From Neptunomonas antarctica (GTDB lineage: Bacteria; Pseudomonadota; Gammaproteobacteria; Pseudomonadales; Balneatricaceae): DNA of 41,732 bases. Positions 7,970-15,814 of the stretch are shown here, one piece after another. The first letter of the stretch is position 1; every line of letters starts with the position of its first letter. Location of the stretch: NCBI RefSeq assembly GCF_001305295.1, contig NZ_LJSI01000029.1, forward strand, positions 1-41,732. Reading direction: 5' to 3'. The notes beneath the pieces were generated by a model. The model saw only the letters and a list, made by a program, of their open reading frames with translations, had not been told where the DNA came from and did no database searches. The position numbers and the translations under genes are program-made.

Positions 7970-8458
7970 TTATTCAGTAAGTTCCAGCTTTACCGGAGAA
8001 ATCAGCACACCATTATTGTCTGCATAGACATACTGACCCGGCTTGAAGGTAACGCCTCCGAAAGTCACCTCAACATTGAGATCACCCAAGCCGCGTTTAT
8101 CGGTTTTCATTGGATGTGAACCTAACGCCTGCACACCCAGATCTAATCCGCTAATGGCATTTACATCACGGATACAGCCGTAAATTATAATGCCTTCCCA
8201 GCCGTTTTTTTCAGCTTTTTCGGCAAGCATATCACCCAGCATCGCACGGCGAAGAGAACCACCGCCATCGACCACAAGTACTTTCCCTTCGCCTGGCAGC
8301 GCTACTTGTTCACGTACTAATGAATTATCTTCGAAAGCTTTAATAGTGACGATCTCACCTCCGAAGGTTTCACGTCCACCAAAGTTACCAAACATAGGTT
8401 CAACTACCTGAACCAATTCCGGAAACTGATCACACAACTCTGGTAATAAATCTTCCAC
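7970..8458 (-). CDS. rraA: RraA-family protein (regulator of RNase E activity)
   Basis: A 162-residue protein closely resembling RraA. The core [19 protein letters not shown] starts near residue 64, [13 protein letters not shown] lies near 87-99, and YADNNG near the C-terminus. RraA trimers bind RNase E and inhibit mRNA decay in E. coli. Related family members are 4-hydroxy-4-methyl-2-oxoglutarate aldolases. Here the R97-D98 pair of the aldolase motif is present, but the acid expected three residues after the aspartate is alanine (A101), so aldolase activity is uncertain. The start is GTG at 8458, preceded by a good AAGGAG site. It is monocistronic on the minus strand, with its 3' end eight bases from the preceding convergent gene. 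Confidence 0.88.
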   Translation of the reverse strand: MEDLLPELCDQFPELVQVVEPMFGNFGGRETFGGEIVTIKAFEDNSLVREQVALPGEGKVLVVDGGGSLRRAMLGDMLAEKAEKNGWEGIIIYGCIRDVNAISGLDLGVQALGSHPMKTDKRGLGDLNVEVTFGGVTFKPGQYVYADNNGVLISPVKLELTE

Positions 8459-8625
8459 GTCTATCTCCTTTATAGTTTTTCATAACCCAGCAACACTTGA
8501 CCCATTTTATGATGATTAGCCCTATTTACATACTCTCTATTGCACTACTTTCTGTGATAAACAGATATTTACACGCTAATTCACATGCTGGAACGTGAAA
8601 CTTATTCAGCTCAGTCATTATTCCC

Positions 8626-8652
8626 TCAAGTTGAACTAAACTGAGTCGATAT
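8626..8652 (+). promoter_or_regulatory. Candidate sigma-28 (FliA) promoter for the DUF5610 gene
   Basis: TCAAGTTG (8626-8633), an 11-bp spacer, then GTCGATAT (8645-8652) matches the FliA consensus TAAAGTTT-N11-GCCGATAA at 6 of 8 plus 6 of 8 positions with the exact spacing. It lies about 65 bp upstream of the ATG at 8717. Confidence 0.55.
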
Positions 8653-8716
8653 ACTAAGCAGATACGATAAGCCTATGATAAATAGGTATCACTGACTAAC
8701 CAACCGGGGGCCCAAC

Positions 8717-9865
8717 ATGATTGGCACTCTGTATTCCCAGACATCGCACACACAACAAAGCTCGCATACCAGCTTTCAGAGTGCTGCGTCTACTAATAGC
8801 AAAAGCCCCGAAGCTGCCAGTCAGGATACGGTATTAAATCGTCTCGCTAGCAATATTCCCGGGATGAATAGCGGTGACCTTAAATCACTGAGTGCAGATG
8901 ATTTTTCCCCTGAAAAAATCGCCGACAAGATTGGTGGTTTTGTCGCTCAAGGACTGGAAGCTGCTCGCCGCAGTGGTCGCTCCGAAGAAGATGTTCAGAA
9001 AATGTATAACGCTGCTGTCGATGGCGTTAAAAAAGGCTTTGCAGAAGCGCGTGAGATTCTTGATGGTTTAGGCGCATTGTCCGATAGCGTCGCATCAAAT
9101 ATAGATGCGACTGAAGAGAAAACAATGGATGCTCTGGCAGCTATAGAGCCCGGTCAGCAGACGCCTAAAGATGCGCAAATCTCCAGGCTAATCGCCGCTG
9201 AACGCTATCAGGAAGCGGAAACACTGTCACTAACAGTCAAAACACAAGATGGCGACGAAGTAACGATTAACTTCTCAAAAAGCAGCCAATACGAAGGTTC
9301 TTTTGGCATTGAAGAAGATCAGGACGGGAATACACAATCGCTCTTCAATATCAGCCGTAATGAAAGCAGTGATTATAAATTCTCAGTTGAGGGCGATCTC
9401 GATACTGATGAAATTGATGCCCTGCAAAATCTGATTAAAGATGTTGGCGAGATATCAAACGAGTTTTTCGATGGCGATGTCCAGAAAGCATTTGATATGG
9501 CCAGCGAGTTTCGTATGGATAAAACAGAGCTCTCATCCATGAACCTGCGTTTGACACAATCTGAACAGCACAGCGCTATTGCTAAATACACTGATGTTGA
9601 GAATATTGACAACCCGAGCACGATGCCGGACAAACGTTTGGGGCATATGATGCAGAACATGCAGGGTGCCACCGAAAATCCGGCGCTGGGATTTATCGAA
9701 GATGCATCTAGCTTCAGCAGAGAAATGTTGTCAACACTAGTGACGCAGGACATTCGCTACCGTGATTCAGATAAACCTGAAAAGGAACGCTATGATGCAA
9801 ATATGGACAGTATTAACAATTTACTAGCGAGCCAGCAAGCAGCCTCAGTACAAGACGAGGGATAA
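8717..9865 (+). CDS. DUF5610 domain-containing protein
   Basis: A 382-residue soluble protein without signal peptide. The first 35 residues are Ser/Gln/Thr-rich and low complexity. A helical module near residues 40-130 (LKSLSADDFSPEKIADKIGGF, then a GVKKGFAEAREILDGLG segment) matches what I know as the DUF5610 domain. The rest is acidic and helical with no recognised enzyme motif; TVKTQDGDEVTINFSKS near 175-191 looks like a small beta element. It is preceded by a sigma-28-like promoter and followed by a bidirectional terminator, so it is monocistronic. The promoter hints at expression with the flagellar late genes. The function is unknown. Confidence 0.8.
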   Translation: MIGTLYSQTSHTQQSSHTSFQSAASTNSKSPEAASQDTVLNRLASNIPGMNSGDLKSLSADDFSPEKIADKIGGFVAQGLEAARRSGRSEEDVQKMYNAAVDGVKKGFAEAREILDGLGALSDSVASNIDATEEKTMDALAAIEPGQQTPKDAQISRLIAAERYQEAETLSLTVKTQDGDEVTINFSKSSQYEGSFGIEEDQDGNTQSLFNISRNESSDYKFSVEGDLDTDEIDALQNLIKDVGEISNEFFDGDVQKAFDMASEFRMDKTELSSMNLRLTQSEQHSAIAKYTDVENIDNPSTMPDKRLGHMMQNMQGATENPALGFIEDASSFSREMLSTLVTQDIRYRDSDKPEKERYDANMDSINNLLASQQAASVQDEG

Positions 9866-9900
9866 TTCGTTAAGCTTGTTTTAATACAATAAAACGCTAT

Positions 9901-9925
9901 AAAAAAGGCCCTTTCGGGCCTTTTT
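9901..9925. terminator. Bidirectional terminator between the DUF5610 gene and ydiJ
   Basis: AAAAAGGCCC, loop TTTC, GGGCCTTTTT is a perfect stem with A and T tracts on both sides, lying between two convergent genes. It can serve both. Confidence 0.93.
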
Positions 9926-9948
9926 AGTCTCTAATTCTAGCGCTGATT

Positions 9949-12900
9949 TTATGCCCGACGGTTCGCACGTATGATATCCAGCAAAGCCTGAGCAGGATGC
10001 GGAATCTGCTTAGCATCTAAACGCTTCACCTGACTACGGCACGAGTAACCTGTTGCTACCAGTTTTCCCTGATTATCATCTGCGTTAACCACATTACGCC
10101 AGCTCAAATCATAAATCTTTTTAGACGTTTCCATATTCTCAGCTTCATGACCATAGGTGCCCGACATCCCACAACAGCCTACCGCTTGAATGTTGAGTGA
10201 TTGACCTAGCGCGGCAAAGATCTGTTGCCATTGTTTGAGCGAAGGCGCTGCCGATGTTTTTTCAGTGCAATGCGCCATTAACGTAAAGCTATACGCCGGT
10301 AATTCTGAGGCTTTAACGGCTATCACCGCTTGTTGAGTCGCCAGCCATTCCTGTATCAGATGAACCGTAGGTACACTATCTAAAACAGTCGAATATTCCT
10401 GTCGATAGGTCAGCGTCATAGACGGATCGACACCGATTAATGGCACACCGGTTTGATCCAACGCATTTAACATGGATGCATTTTTGATCGCCGCTTTATC
10501 AAAAGCATTCATAAAGCCATGTACATGCAAAGGCTTACCATTAGGCATAAACGGTGCAACCATCACATAAAAACCAAGTTCGCCCAGCAAGTCGATGATA
10601 TCCAGTACTAGCTGGGTTTCAAAAAAGCTGGTGAAGGCATCCTGAACGATAATCACGGCTTTGGCCCGCTGCGCCTCATTCAGACTATTAATCTGTTCGA
10701 CCGACGCAAACGCTATGCCTTTTTCCTTAAGGCCCTTAACCAGTGTGTGCTTACAAATAACCGGACTATCGACCATGCCCGCATATTGTTTAAACACACG
10801 TTTCATCACTTTGTTTTGCATCATCCAGTTATAGGGTGCTGGATATTTAGCCAGTACAGGCACCATAAACTCAAGACTACCAACCATATAGTCCTTCGCA
10901 GGTCGAAGATAACGACTGTAATAAACTTCCAGAAAACGCGATCTGAAATCAGGTACATTGACCTTAATAGGACACTGTCCAACACACGACTTACAGGCAA
11001 GGCAGCCCATCATTGCTTCGTGGACTTCGTGTGAATAGTCGTATTCGCCGCGTTGTTTTTTAACCGTATTTTTAATGCGGCCAGGTAATGTTTTAAGAAA
11101 AGAACTAGCCTTAACTTTACGGCTTATCTCCGTTACATCGACGCCCTGATTAGACATCAGGCGCAACCATTCACGGATCAGCGAGGCACGCCCTTTAGGC
11201 GAGTGAATTCGCTCTCGTGTGCCTTTCCATGAAGGACACATGGCATCGTTTGGATCGTAGTTATAACAAGCGCCATTACCATTACAAAACATCGCAGAAC
11301 TGTAGGCATCACGGGTATTAACCGGAATTTGGCGGTCCAATTGACCACGGGTTTGCACCGCATCAATTTTAAGTAATTCAGCACCACCAATAAGAGGGGT
11401 GGCTATTTTGCCAGGGTTGAGCTGATTATGCGGATCAAACACCCCCTTTATACGCTGTAATTCGGTATAAAGTTCACCAAAAAAAGCGGGGGAATATTCA
11501 GAACGAACGCCCTTACCATGCTCGCCCCAAAGCAAACCATTGTATTTTTGTGTGAGTGCAACCACCTGGTCTGTAATCTGACGCACCATCGATTCCTGCA
11601 CTTCATCTTTCATATCAATCGCCGGGCGTACATGTAACACACCGGCATCCACATGACCGAACATTCCATAGGCTAAACCGTGGCTATCCAGAACCGCACG
11701 AAACTCCATAATAAAGTCAGCCAGGTTTTCGGGCGGTACGGCGGTATCTTCAACGAAAGGAATCGGACGCTCTTGCCCTTTGGCATTACCGAGTAAGCCA
11801 ACCGCTTTTTTACGCATTCCCCAGACTTTATTAATCTCAGTTGCGCCATAGACTACGGTAAAGCCAAAGCTCTTACCCGCTTGTCCCGCGACCGCTTCCA
11901 AGTGCTGCGTGAGTTTGTTAACACTGGCTTTTAATGCATCTTCATTATCAGACGTGTATTCAACCAGATTAATTCCCTGAGTGTCCGGATCACCTGCTTT
12001 CTCAGGAAAGTAATCTTTTACCGTATCCCATACGATATCTCCCATCGCCAGATTCAACACTTTGGAATCAATCGTTTCGATAGAAGTGGGGCCCCAATCC
12101 ATCAGTGCTTTGGCGTCTCTCAGCGAGCTTTCAAAGCTGTCGTATTTAACATTAACCAAGGCCGCGAATTTAGGAATAGGCAAAACATTAAGCTTAGCTT
12201 CCGCAATAAACGCAAGCGAACCCTCTCCGCCACACAACACTGAATTTAAGTTAAATCGTCCGGACTCGTCACGAATATGGGCCAGATCATAGCCGGTCAA
12301 ACAACGATTGAGCTTCGGAAATTTAGCCTCAATCAACTCTTTTTTCTCGGTATAAATACCATCCACCAGACGATGAATCTCTCCTACCCTATCCTCCCGT
12401 AACTTCACGCTAGCCAGCGCATCATCTTCAAGCGGTGCTGAATCCCAGACAGTGCCGTCTAAAAAGACACTTTTCAACTCCAGCACATGATCACGGGTCT
12501 TACCATATAAACAGCTACCCTGCCCGCTCGCATCGGTATTGATCATACCGCCTACGGTGGCCCGATTACTGGTCGACAACTCTGGCGCAAAGAATAATCC
12601 ATAAGGCTTTAGCGCCGCATTGAGCTGATCTTTTACTACGCCGCCCTGAACCCGCACCCAACGCTCTTGCGCATTAATCTCCAGGATACGATTCATGTGT
12701 CTGGATACATCAACGATTAAACCGTCCGTTAATGACTGCCCATTGGTGCCGGTTCCTCCCCCACGCGGGGTTAGTACCACACTGGCAAACGCTGCTTGCG
12801 AAGATAATTCAGCAATCAGCACCAGATCTTCTAAGGTTTTCGGATAAACAACACCTTGCGGCAATATCTGATAGATACTGTTATCTGTCGATAAGGTAAT

Positions 12901-13014
12901 TCGGCTGGCGTAATCCTGATTCAATTCACCCGCAAAGCCTTTGTCCTGCAAGGCAGCAATAAACGAAAGGTAGTGGGCTTGTGTTGTTTCAACCGTAGAA
13001 ATGCGTGGGATCAT
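9949..13014 (-). CDS. ydiJ: D-2-hydroxyglutarate dehydrogenase YdiJ (FAD / Fe-S oxidoreductase)
   Basis: A large FAD-linked dehydrogenase of 1021 residues, close to E. coli YdiJ (about 1018). It oxidises D-2-hydroxyglutarate to 2-oxoglutarate and passes electrons to the respiratory chain. Domains in order: a PCMH-type FAD domain near 50-270 (TPRGGGTGTNGQS near 82-94), and an FAD-oxidase C-terminal domain with GHVDAGVLHVRP near 453-464. Cluster cysteines follow in FCNGNGAC..CP near 577-593 and CLACKSCVGQCP near 671-682. A CCG-type domain with GCCGMSGTYGHE sits near the C-terminus. I chose the ATG at 13014 because the family begins MIPxIS; a GTG at 13047 would add 11 residues. It is divergent from a LysR gene. 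Confidence 0.92.
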   Translation of the reverse strand: MIPRISTVETTQAHYLSFIAALQDKGFAGELNQDYASRITLSTDNSIYQILPQGVVYPKTLEDLVLIAELSSQAAFASVVLTPRGGGTGTNGQSLTDGLIVDVSRHMNRILEINAQERWVRVQGGVVKDQLNAALKPYGLFFAPELSTSNRATVGGMINTDASGQGSCLYGKTRDHVLELKSVFLDGTVWDSAPLEDDALASVKLREDRVGEIHRLVDGIYTEKKELIEAKFPKLNRCLTGYDLAHIRDESGRFNLNSVLCGGEGSLAFIAEAKLNVLPIPKFAALVNVKYDSFESSLRDAKALMDWGPTSIETIDSKVLNLAMGDIVWDTVKDYFPEKAGDPDTQGINLVEYTSDNEDALKASVNKLTQHLEAVAGQAGKSFGFTVVYGATEINKVWGMRKKAVGLLGNAKGQERPIPFVEDTAVPPENLADFIMEFRAVLDSHGLAYGMFGHVDAGVLHVRPAIDMKDEVQESMVRQITDQVVALTQKYNGLLWGEHGKGVRSEYSPAFFGELYTELQRIKGVFDPHNQLNPGKIATPLIGGAELLKIDAVQTRGQLDRQIPVNTRDAYSSAMFCNGNGACYNYDPNDAMCPSWKGTRERIHSPKGRASLIREWLRLMSNQGVDVTEISRKVKASSFLKTLPGRIKNTVKKQRGEYDYSHEVHEAMMGCLACKSCVGQCPIKVNVPDFRSRFLEVYYSRYLRPAKDYMVGSLEFMVPVLAKYPAPYNWMMQNKVMKRVFKQYAGMVDSPVICKHTLVKGLKEKGIAFASVEQINSLNEAQRAKAVIIVQDAFTSFFETQLVLDIIDLLGELGFYVMVAPFMPNGKPLHVHGFMNAFDKAAIKNASMLNALDQTGVPLIGVDPSMTLTYRQEYSTVLDSVPTVHLIQEWLATQQAVIAVKASELPAYSFTLMAHCTEKTSAAPSLKQWQQIFAALGQSLNIQAVGCCGMSGTYGHEAENMETSKKIYDLSWRNVVNADDNQGKLVATGYSCRSQVKRLDAKQIPHPAQALLDIIRANRRA

Positions 13015-13058
13015 GTGCCTAATCATCTGATTTGTTATTAAGGACACTATGATGCAGA

Positions 13059-13099
13059 ATCATGATTAATCATTCAAACGATAAAATTTAATCGATTAA
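13059..13099. promoter_or_regulatory. Candidate LysR operators between ydiJ and its divergent regulator
   Basis: A perfect 12-bp palindrome TTAATCGATTAA lies at 13088-13099, nine bases before the LysR start. A 10-bp palindrome AATCATGATT lies at 13059-13068. Their position in a short divergent spacer fits LysR-type auto- and target regulation, though AT-rich palindromes can arise by chance. Confidence 0.45.
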
Positions 13100-13108
13100 T
13101 CGAATTAT

Positions 13109-14071
13109 ATGAATAATCTTTCTTACCGACATCTCAGCGCTTTTTTAGAAGTCGCACGCCACGGCAGCTTTACACAGGCCGCGGAGCACTTACATGTGAC
13201 CCAGTCGACGCTAACGGCAACCATCAAGCAGCTTGAGGCTAAGGTGCAACTGAGGCTGTTTGACCGTACGACCCGACGCGTTAATCTTACGCGTGAAGGT
13301 GAGCGATTTTATCCGGTGGCTGAGCGCCTTATTTCGGACTTTGATACTGCGATTAATGATTTAAGAGCAAGCGCCCAACAGCAACGCGGCCAAATCGGTA
13401 TCGCCGCCTCTCCTTCTGTGCTTCATAGTTTACTGCCACCCGTGATTAAAGCCTATTGCACGGCATTCCCCACTATTGCCATCTCACTAAAAGAGGAAGG
13501 TGCCAGCGGCATTGAAGACAGTGTCATCAATAATGTGGTCGATTTTGGTATTGGAGGCAACCGCTCGGCGCATCCGGAGCTGTTATATCAACCCATATTA
13601 TCGGATCGCTACGGTGTGGTAATGAATGCAGATGACCCACTGGCCACTCGCCTGGCTGAGGAATTAAGTTGGCAGGATATTAAAGCCAGATCATTAACCA
13701 TGCTGTCTGCTGAAAATGGGATTCGAATTCAAATAGAACAACTGATTAACAGTCAGCAGATACCCTTGTCGCTCAGTGGCTCGCTGATTGAGGCATCCAC
13801 GCCAGCCACGCTCGCCTCATTAGTCAAAAACGGGATTGGTATCAGCATACTGCCGGCGTTAGCGGCATCCACACCGGCTTTTGATTCACTGTTATTCAAG
13901 CCATTAAGCGAACCGCTGATATGCAGAGAGTTGTGTTTGATTACGCGTAAAGGGCGTTCGATCGGGCCGGCAGGACAAGAATTATTAAAGCGGGCCATCC
14001 GGTACTTCAGAGAAACACCGTTACCCGCTTATGTCGAGATGACTCAGAACACGTTTAATCAAAGCGACTAA
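13109..14071 (+). CDS. LysR-family transcriptional regulator divergent from ydiJ
   Basis: A 320-residue LysR-type regulator. The N-terminal winged helix-turn-helix is clear: FLEVARHGSFTQAAEHLHVT near residues 12-31, then QSTLTATIKQLEAKVQLRLF and a wing. Residues from about 90 form the periplasmic-binding-like effector domain. Such regulators often control the divergent neighbour, here ydiJ, so an effector related to 2-hydroxyglutarate or other 2-hydroxy acids is plausible but not shown. No clear ribosome binding site precedes the ATG. The last ~25 residues (RYFRETPLPAYVEMTQN onward) lie in the first copy of a 78-bp duplicated segment, so the C-terminal tail may be recently altered. Confidence 0.9.
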   Translation: MNNLSYRHLSAFLEVARHGSFTQAAEHLHVTQSTLTATIKQLEAKVQLRLFDRTTRRVNLTREGERFYPVAERLISDFDTAINDLRASAQQQRGQIGIAASPSVLHSLLPPVIKAYCTAFPTIAISLKEEGASGIEDSVINNVVDFGIGGNRSAHPELLYQPILSDRYGVVMNADDPLATRLAEELSWQDIKARSLTMLSAENGIRIQIEQLINSQQIPLSLSGSLIEASTPATLASLVKNGIGISILPALAASTPAFDSLLFKPLSEPLICRELCLITRKGRSIGPAGQELLKRAIRYFRETPLPAYVEMTQNTFNQSD

Positions 14072-14126
14072 TAGGCCGAGTACTTCAGGGAAACACCGTT
14101 ACCCGCTTATGTCGAGATGACTCAGA
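14002..14126. repeat. Partial tandem duplication, 78-bp period, spanning the LysR and cvfB gene ends
   Basis: A 47-bp block at 14002-14048 recurs at 14080-14126 with one substitution (cag-a-ga versus cag-g-ga), giving 1.6 copies of a 78-bp unit. The first copy codes for the LysR C-terminus. The second lies past that gene's stop at 14071 and supplies the TGA stop (14122-14124) of the convergent cvfB-like gene. The near-identity points to a recent event. Confidence 0.95.
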
Positions 14127-14949
14127 CTTTTCTGATACCATCAGCGCTAATAGAGATCAGGCCTTGCTTCATCAAGGTTCCAATAGCCATTTTGTAGGAT
14201 CTTTTACTGATACCAAATTCCTGATAGATATCTTCCGGGCGGCTCTTGTCGCCCAGCGGGCTAAAGCCATCATGAGTATCAAGATTTTCCAGAATCCGCT
14301 GCGAAAGTTCATCTACTTTTGCGTAACCTGGCTTATCCAGCATCACATCGACCTTGCCTTCAGCCAGCACACGCTTGATATAGCCAGTCAGCGTTTGACC
14401 CAACCTGACGGTACGGAACAGATCCTGTGTATGTAAAACAGCGCCATAACTATTATCAACCACCACACTAAAACCTAATTCATTGTGACGATACGCAAAC
14501 AAACTAACTTGATCGCCCACGGTAAGCCCCTGGGGTTCTTTATCCAGAAACTTCTCTAACTTAGCAGAGGCCGCCAGACGATCACTATTATCCAGATACA
14601 CCCGTACCATGACGCGCTGATCTACCTCAAGCGCGCGTTGTTGTTCGCCATAAGGGAGCAATAGATCTTTTGGCATGCCCCAGTCAAGAAACGCACCCAC
14701 TTTATTTACTTCAACCACTTTCAGCGATGCAAACTCACCGACTTGTACGAGTGGTTTATTAATACTGGCGACCACAAAATCATCGGTATCCAGGTAGATA
14801 AATACCTCCAGTTGATCGCCTATCTGGCAACCTACCGGCACTTCTTTTTTCGGCAGTAAAATACCACCAAACTCGCCACCTTCAAGATAAACACCGAAAT
14901 CTGCCTGGCGCATAACAGTGAGTGTATTCATTCGGCCTACTTCAACCAC
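14122..14949 (-). CDS. cvfB: CvfB/YitL-like S1-domain RNA-binding protein
   Basis: A 275-residue protein of the CvfB family, which in Staphylococcus binds RNA and affects virulence-gene expression; in proteobacteria the role is little known. S1-like beta-barrels are visible near residues 8-60 (DFGVYLEGGEFGGILLPKKEV), 70-130 (VGAFLDWGMPKDLLLP) and 140-205. A C-terminal winged helix near 215-270 (FGISKRSYKMAIGTLMKQGLI) follows. The start is GTG at 14949, with AGGAT upstream; the resulting N-terminus MVEVGRMNTLTV aligns with the family. The last residues and stop codon fall at the edge of a duplicated block shared with the convergent LysR gene. Confidence 0.88.
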   Translation of the reverse strand: MVEVGRMNTLTVMRQADFGVYLEGGEFGGILLPKKEVPVGCQIGDQLEVFIYLDTDDFVVASINKPLVQVGEFASLKVVEVNKVGAFLDWGMPKDLLLPYGEQQRALEVDQRVMVRVYLDNSDRLAASAKLEKFLDKEPQGLTVGDQVSLFAYRHNELGFSVVVDNSYGAVLHTQDLFRTVRLGQTLTGYIKRVLAEGKVDVMLDKPGYAKVDELSQRILENLDTHDGFSPLGDKSRPEDIYQEFGISKRSYKMAIGTLMKQGLISISADGIRKV

Positions 14950-15071
14950 GGTGTATATCCTGTTTTATTCATTTAGGGAAATTAAAGAAAAGATACTACC
15001 AGAAACTGCCACAATCACCCAATCGGTTTAAAGTGTTGAGACACTTTCCATGTAAGATTCTCCAGTGAACA

Positions 15072-15797
15072 TCATATCCATACAACATCGGCCGTCAGAA
15101 TATAGCCGACCCCATAAACCGTTTTAATCAGCGTTGGCTGCTTAGGGCTATTCTCAAGTTTCTTACGTACACGTGACATCCGCACATCAATACTTCGGTC
15201 AAAAGGAGAAACCCGTTCGCCGAGCAATTGATCACGCGACAGTATTTTTTTGGGAGAATGCAGTAAGAGCATCAATAATTCATGTTCGGCAGAGCTAAGC
15301 TCGTTAGTCTCGGCCGCGTCCGCCGGTGTTTCACCCAAGGGTGATAGCGTCAAGGTTGAAGGATCGTAGCGCCAGCCGGCAAACTGGGCAACCGCAGAGG
15401 CAGCGACTTCAATATCGTGGTTATTTTTTCTCAAGCGTCGAAATAAACTATTCACGCGCGCAATAAGCTCTCTGGGAATAAAAGGCTTAACGATATAATC
15501 ATCTGCCCCCAACTCTAAACCCAAAATCCGGTCGGTGACACTATCACGGCCCGAAAGAATCATAACCCCCATAGCAGTCTGATCACAGAGCGATTTAACT
15601 AACTCGATGCCATCCATATCCGGCAAGCCTAAATCAACAATGCAAAGATCCGGTGATTGCTCGCGTAATGCTTCTTTCAGTTGCGCACCGGTGAGAAATG
15701 TTTTCACTTCAAAACCGTATGCACCCAACTCTCGACTAAGGATGTCGCAAATATCACGTTCATCATCAATAATGTAAATCAGTTTACGATGAGTCAT
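15072..15797 (-). CDS. OmpR/PhoB-family response regulator
   Basis: A 241-residue two-component regulator. The receiver domain has the acidic pair DDE near residue 11-13, the phospho-acceptor D55 in IVDLGLPDMDG, and K104 in DDYIVKPF. The C-terminal winged-helix domain ends with the family block SRDQLLGE..RSIDVRMSRVRKKL..IKTVYGVGYIL. A Gly/Ala-rich linker of unusual length joins them near 125-160. It follows the hybrid kinase stop by 17 bp on the same strand, so it is probably co-transcribed and the output of that kinase. I chose the ATG at 15797 over the TTG at 15800. The target genes are unknown. Confidence 0.9.
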   Translation of the reverse strand: MTHRKLIYIIDDERDICDILSRELGAYGFEVKTFLTGAQLKEALREQSPDLCIVDLGLPDMDGIELVKSLCDQTAMGVMILSGRDSVTDRILGLELGADDYIVKPFIPRELIARVNSLFRRLRKNNHDIEVAASAVAQFAGWRYDPSTLTLSPLGETPADAAETNELSSAEHELLMLLLHSPKKILSRDQLLGERVSPFDRSIDVRMSRVRKKLENSPKQPTLIKTVYGVGYILTADVVWI

Positions 15798-15814
15798 CAA
15801 TACTAAACCCTAAC

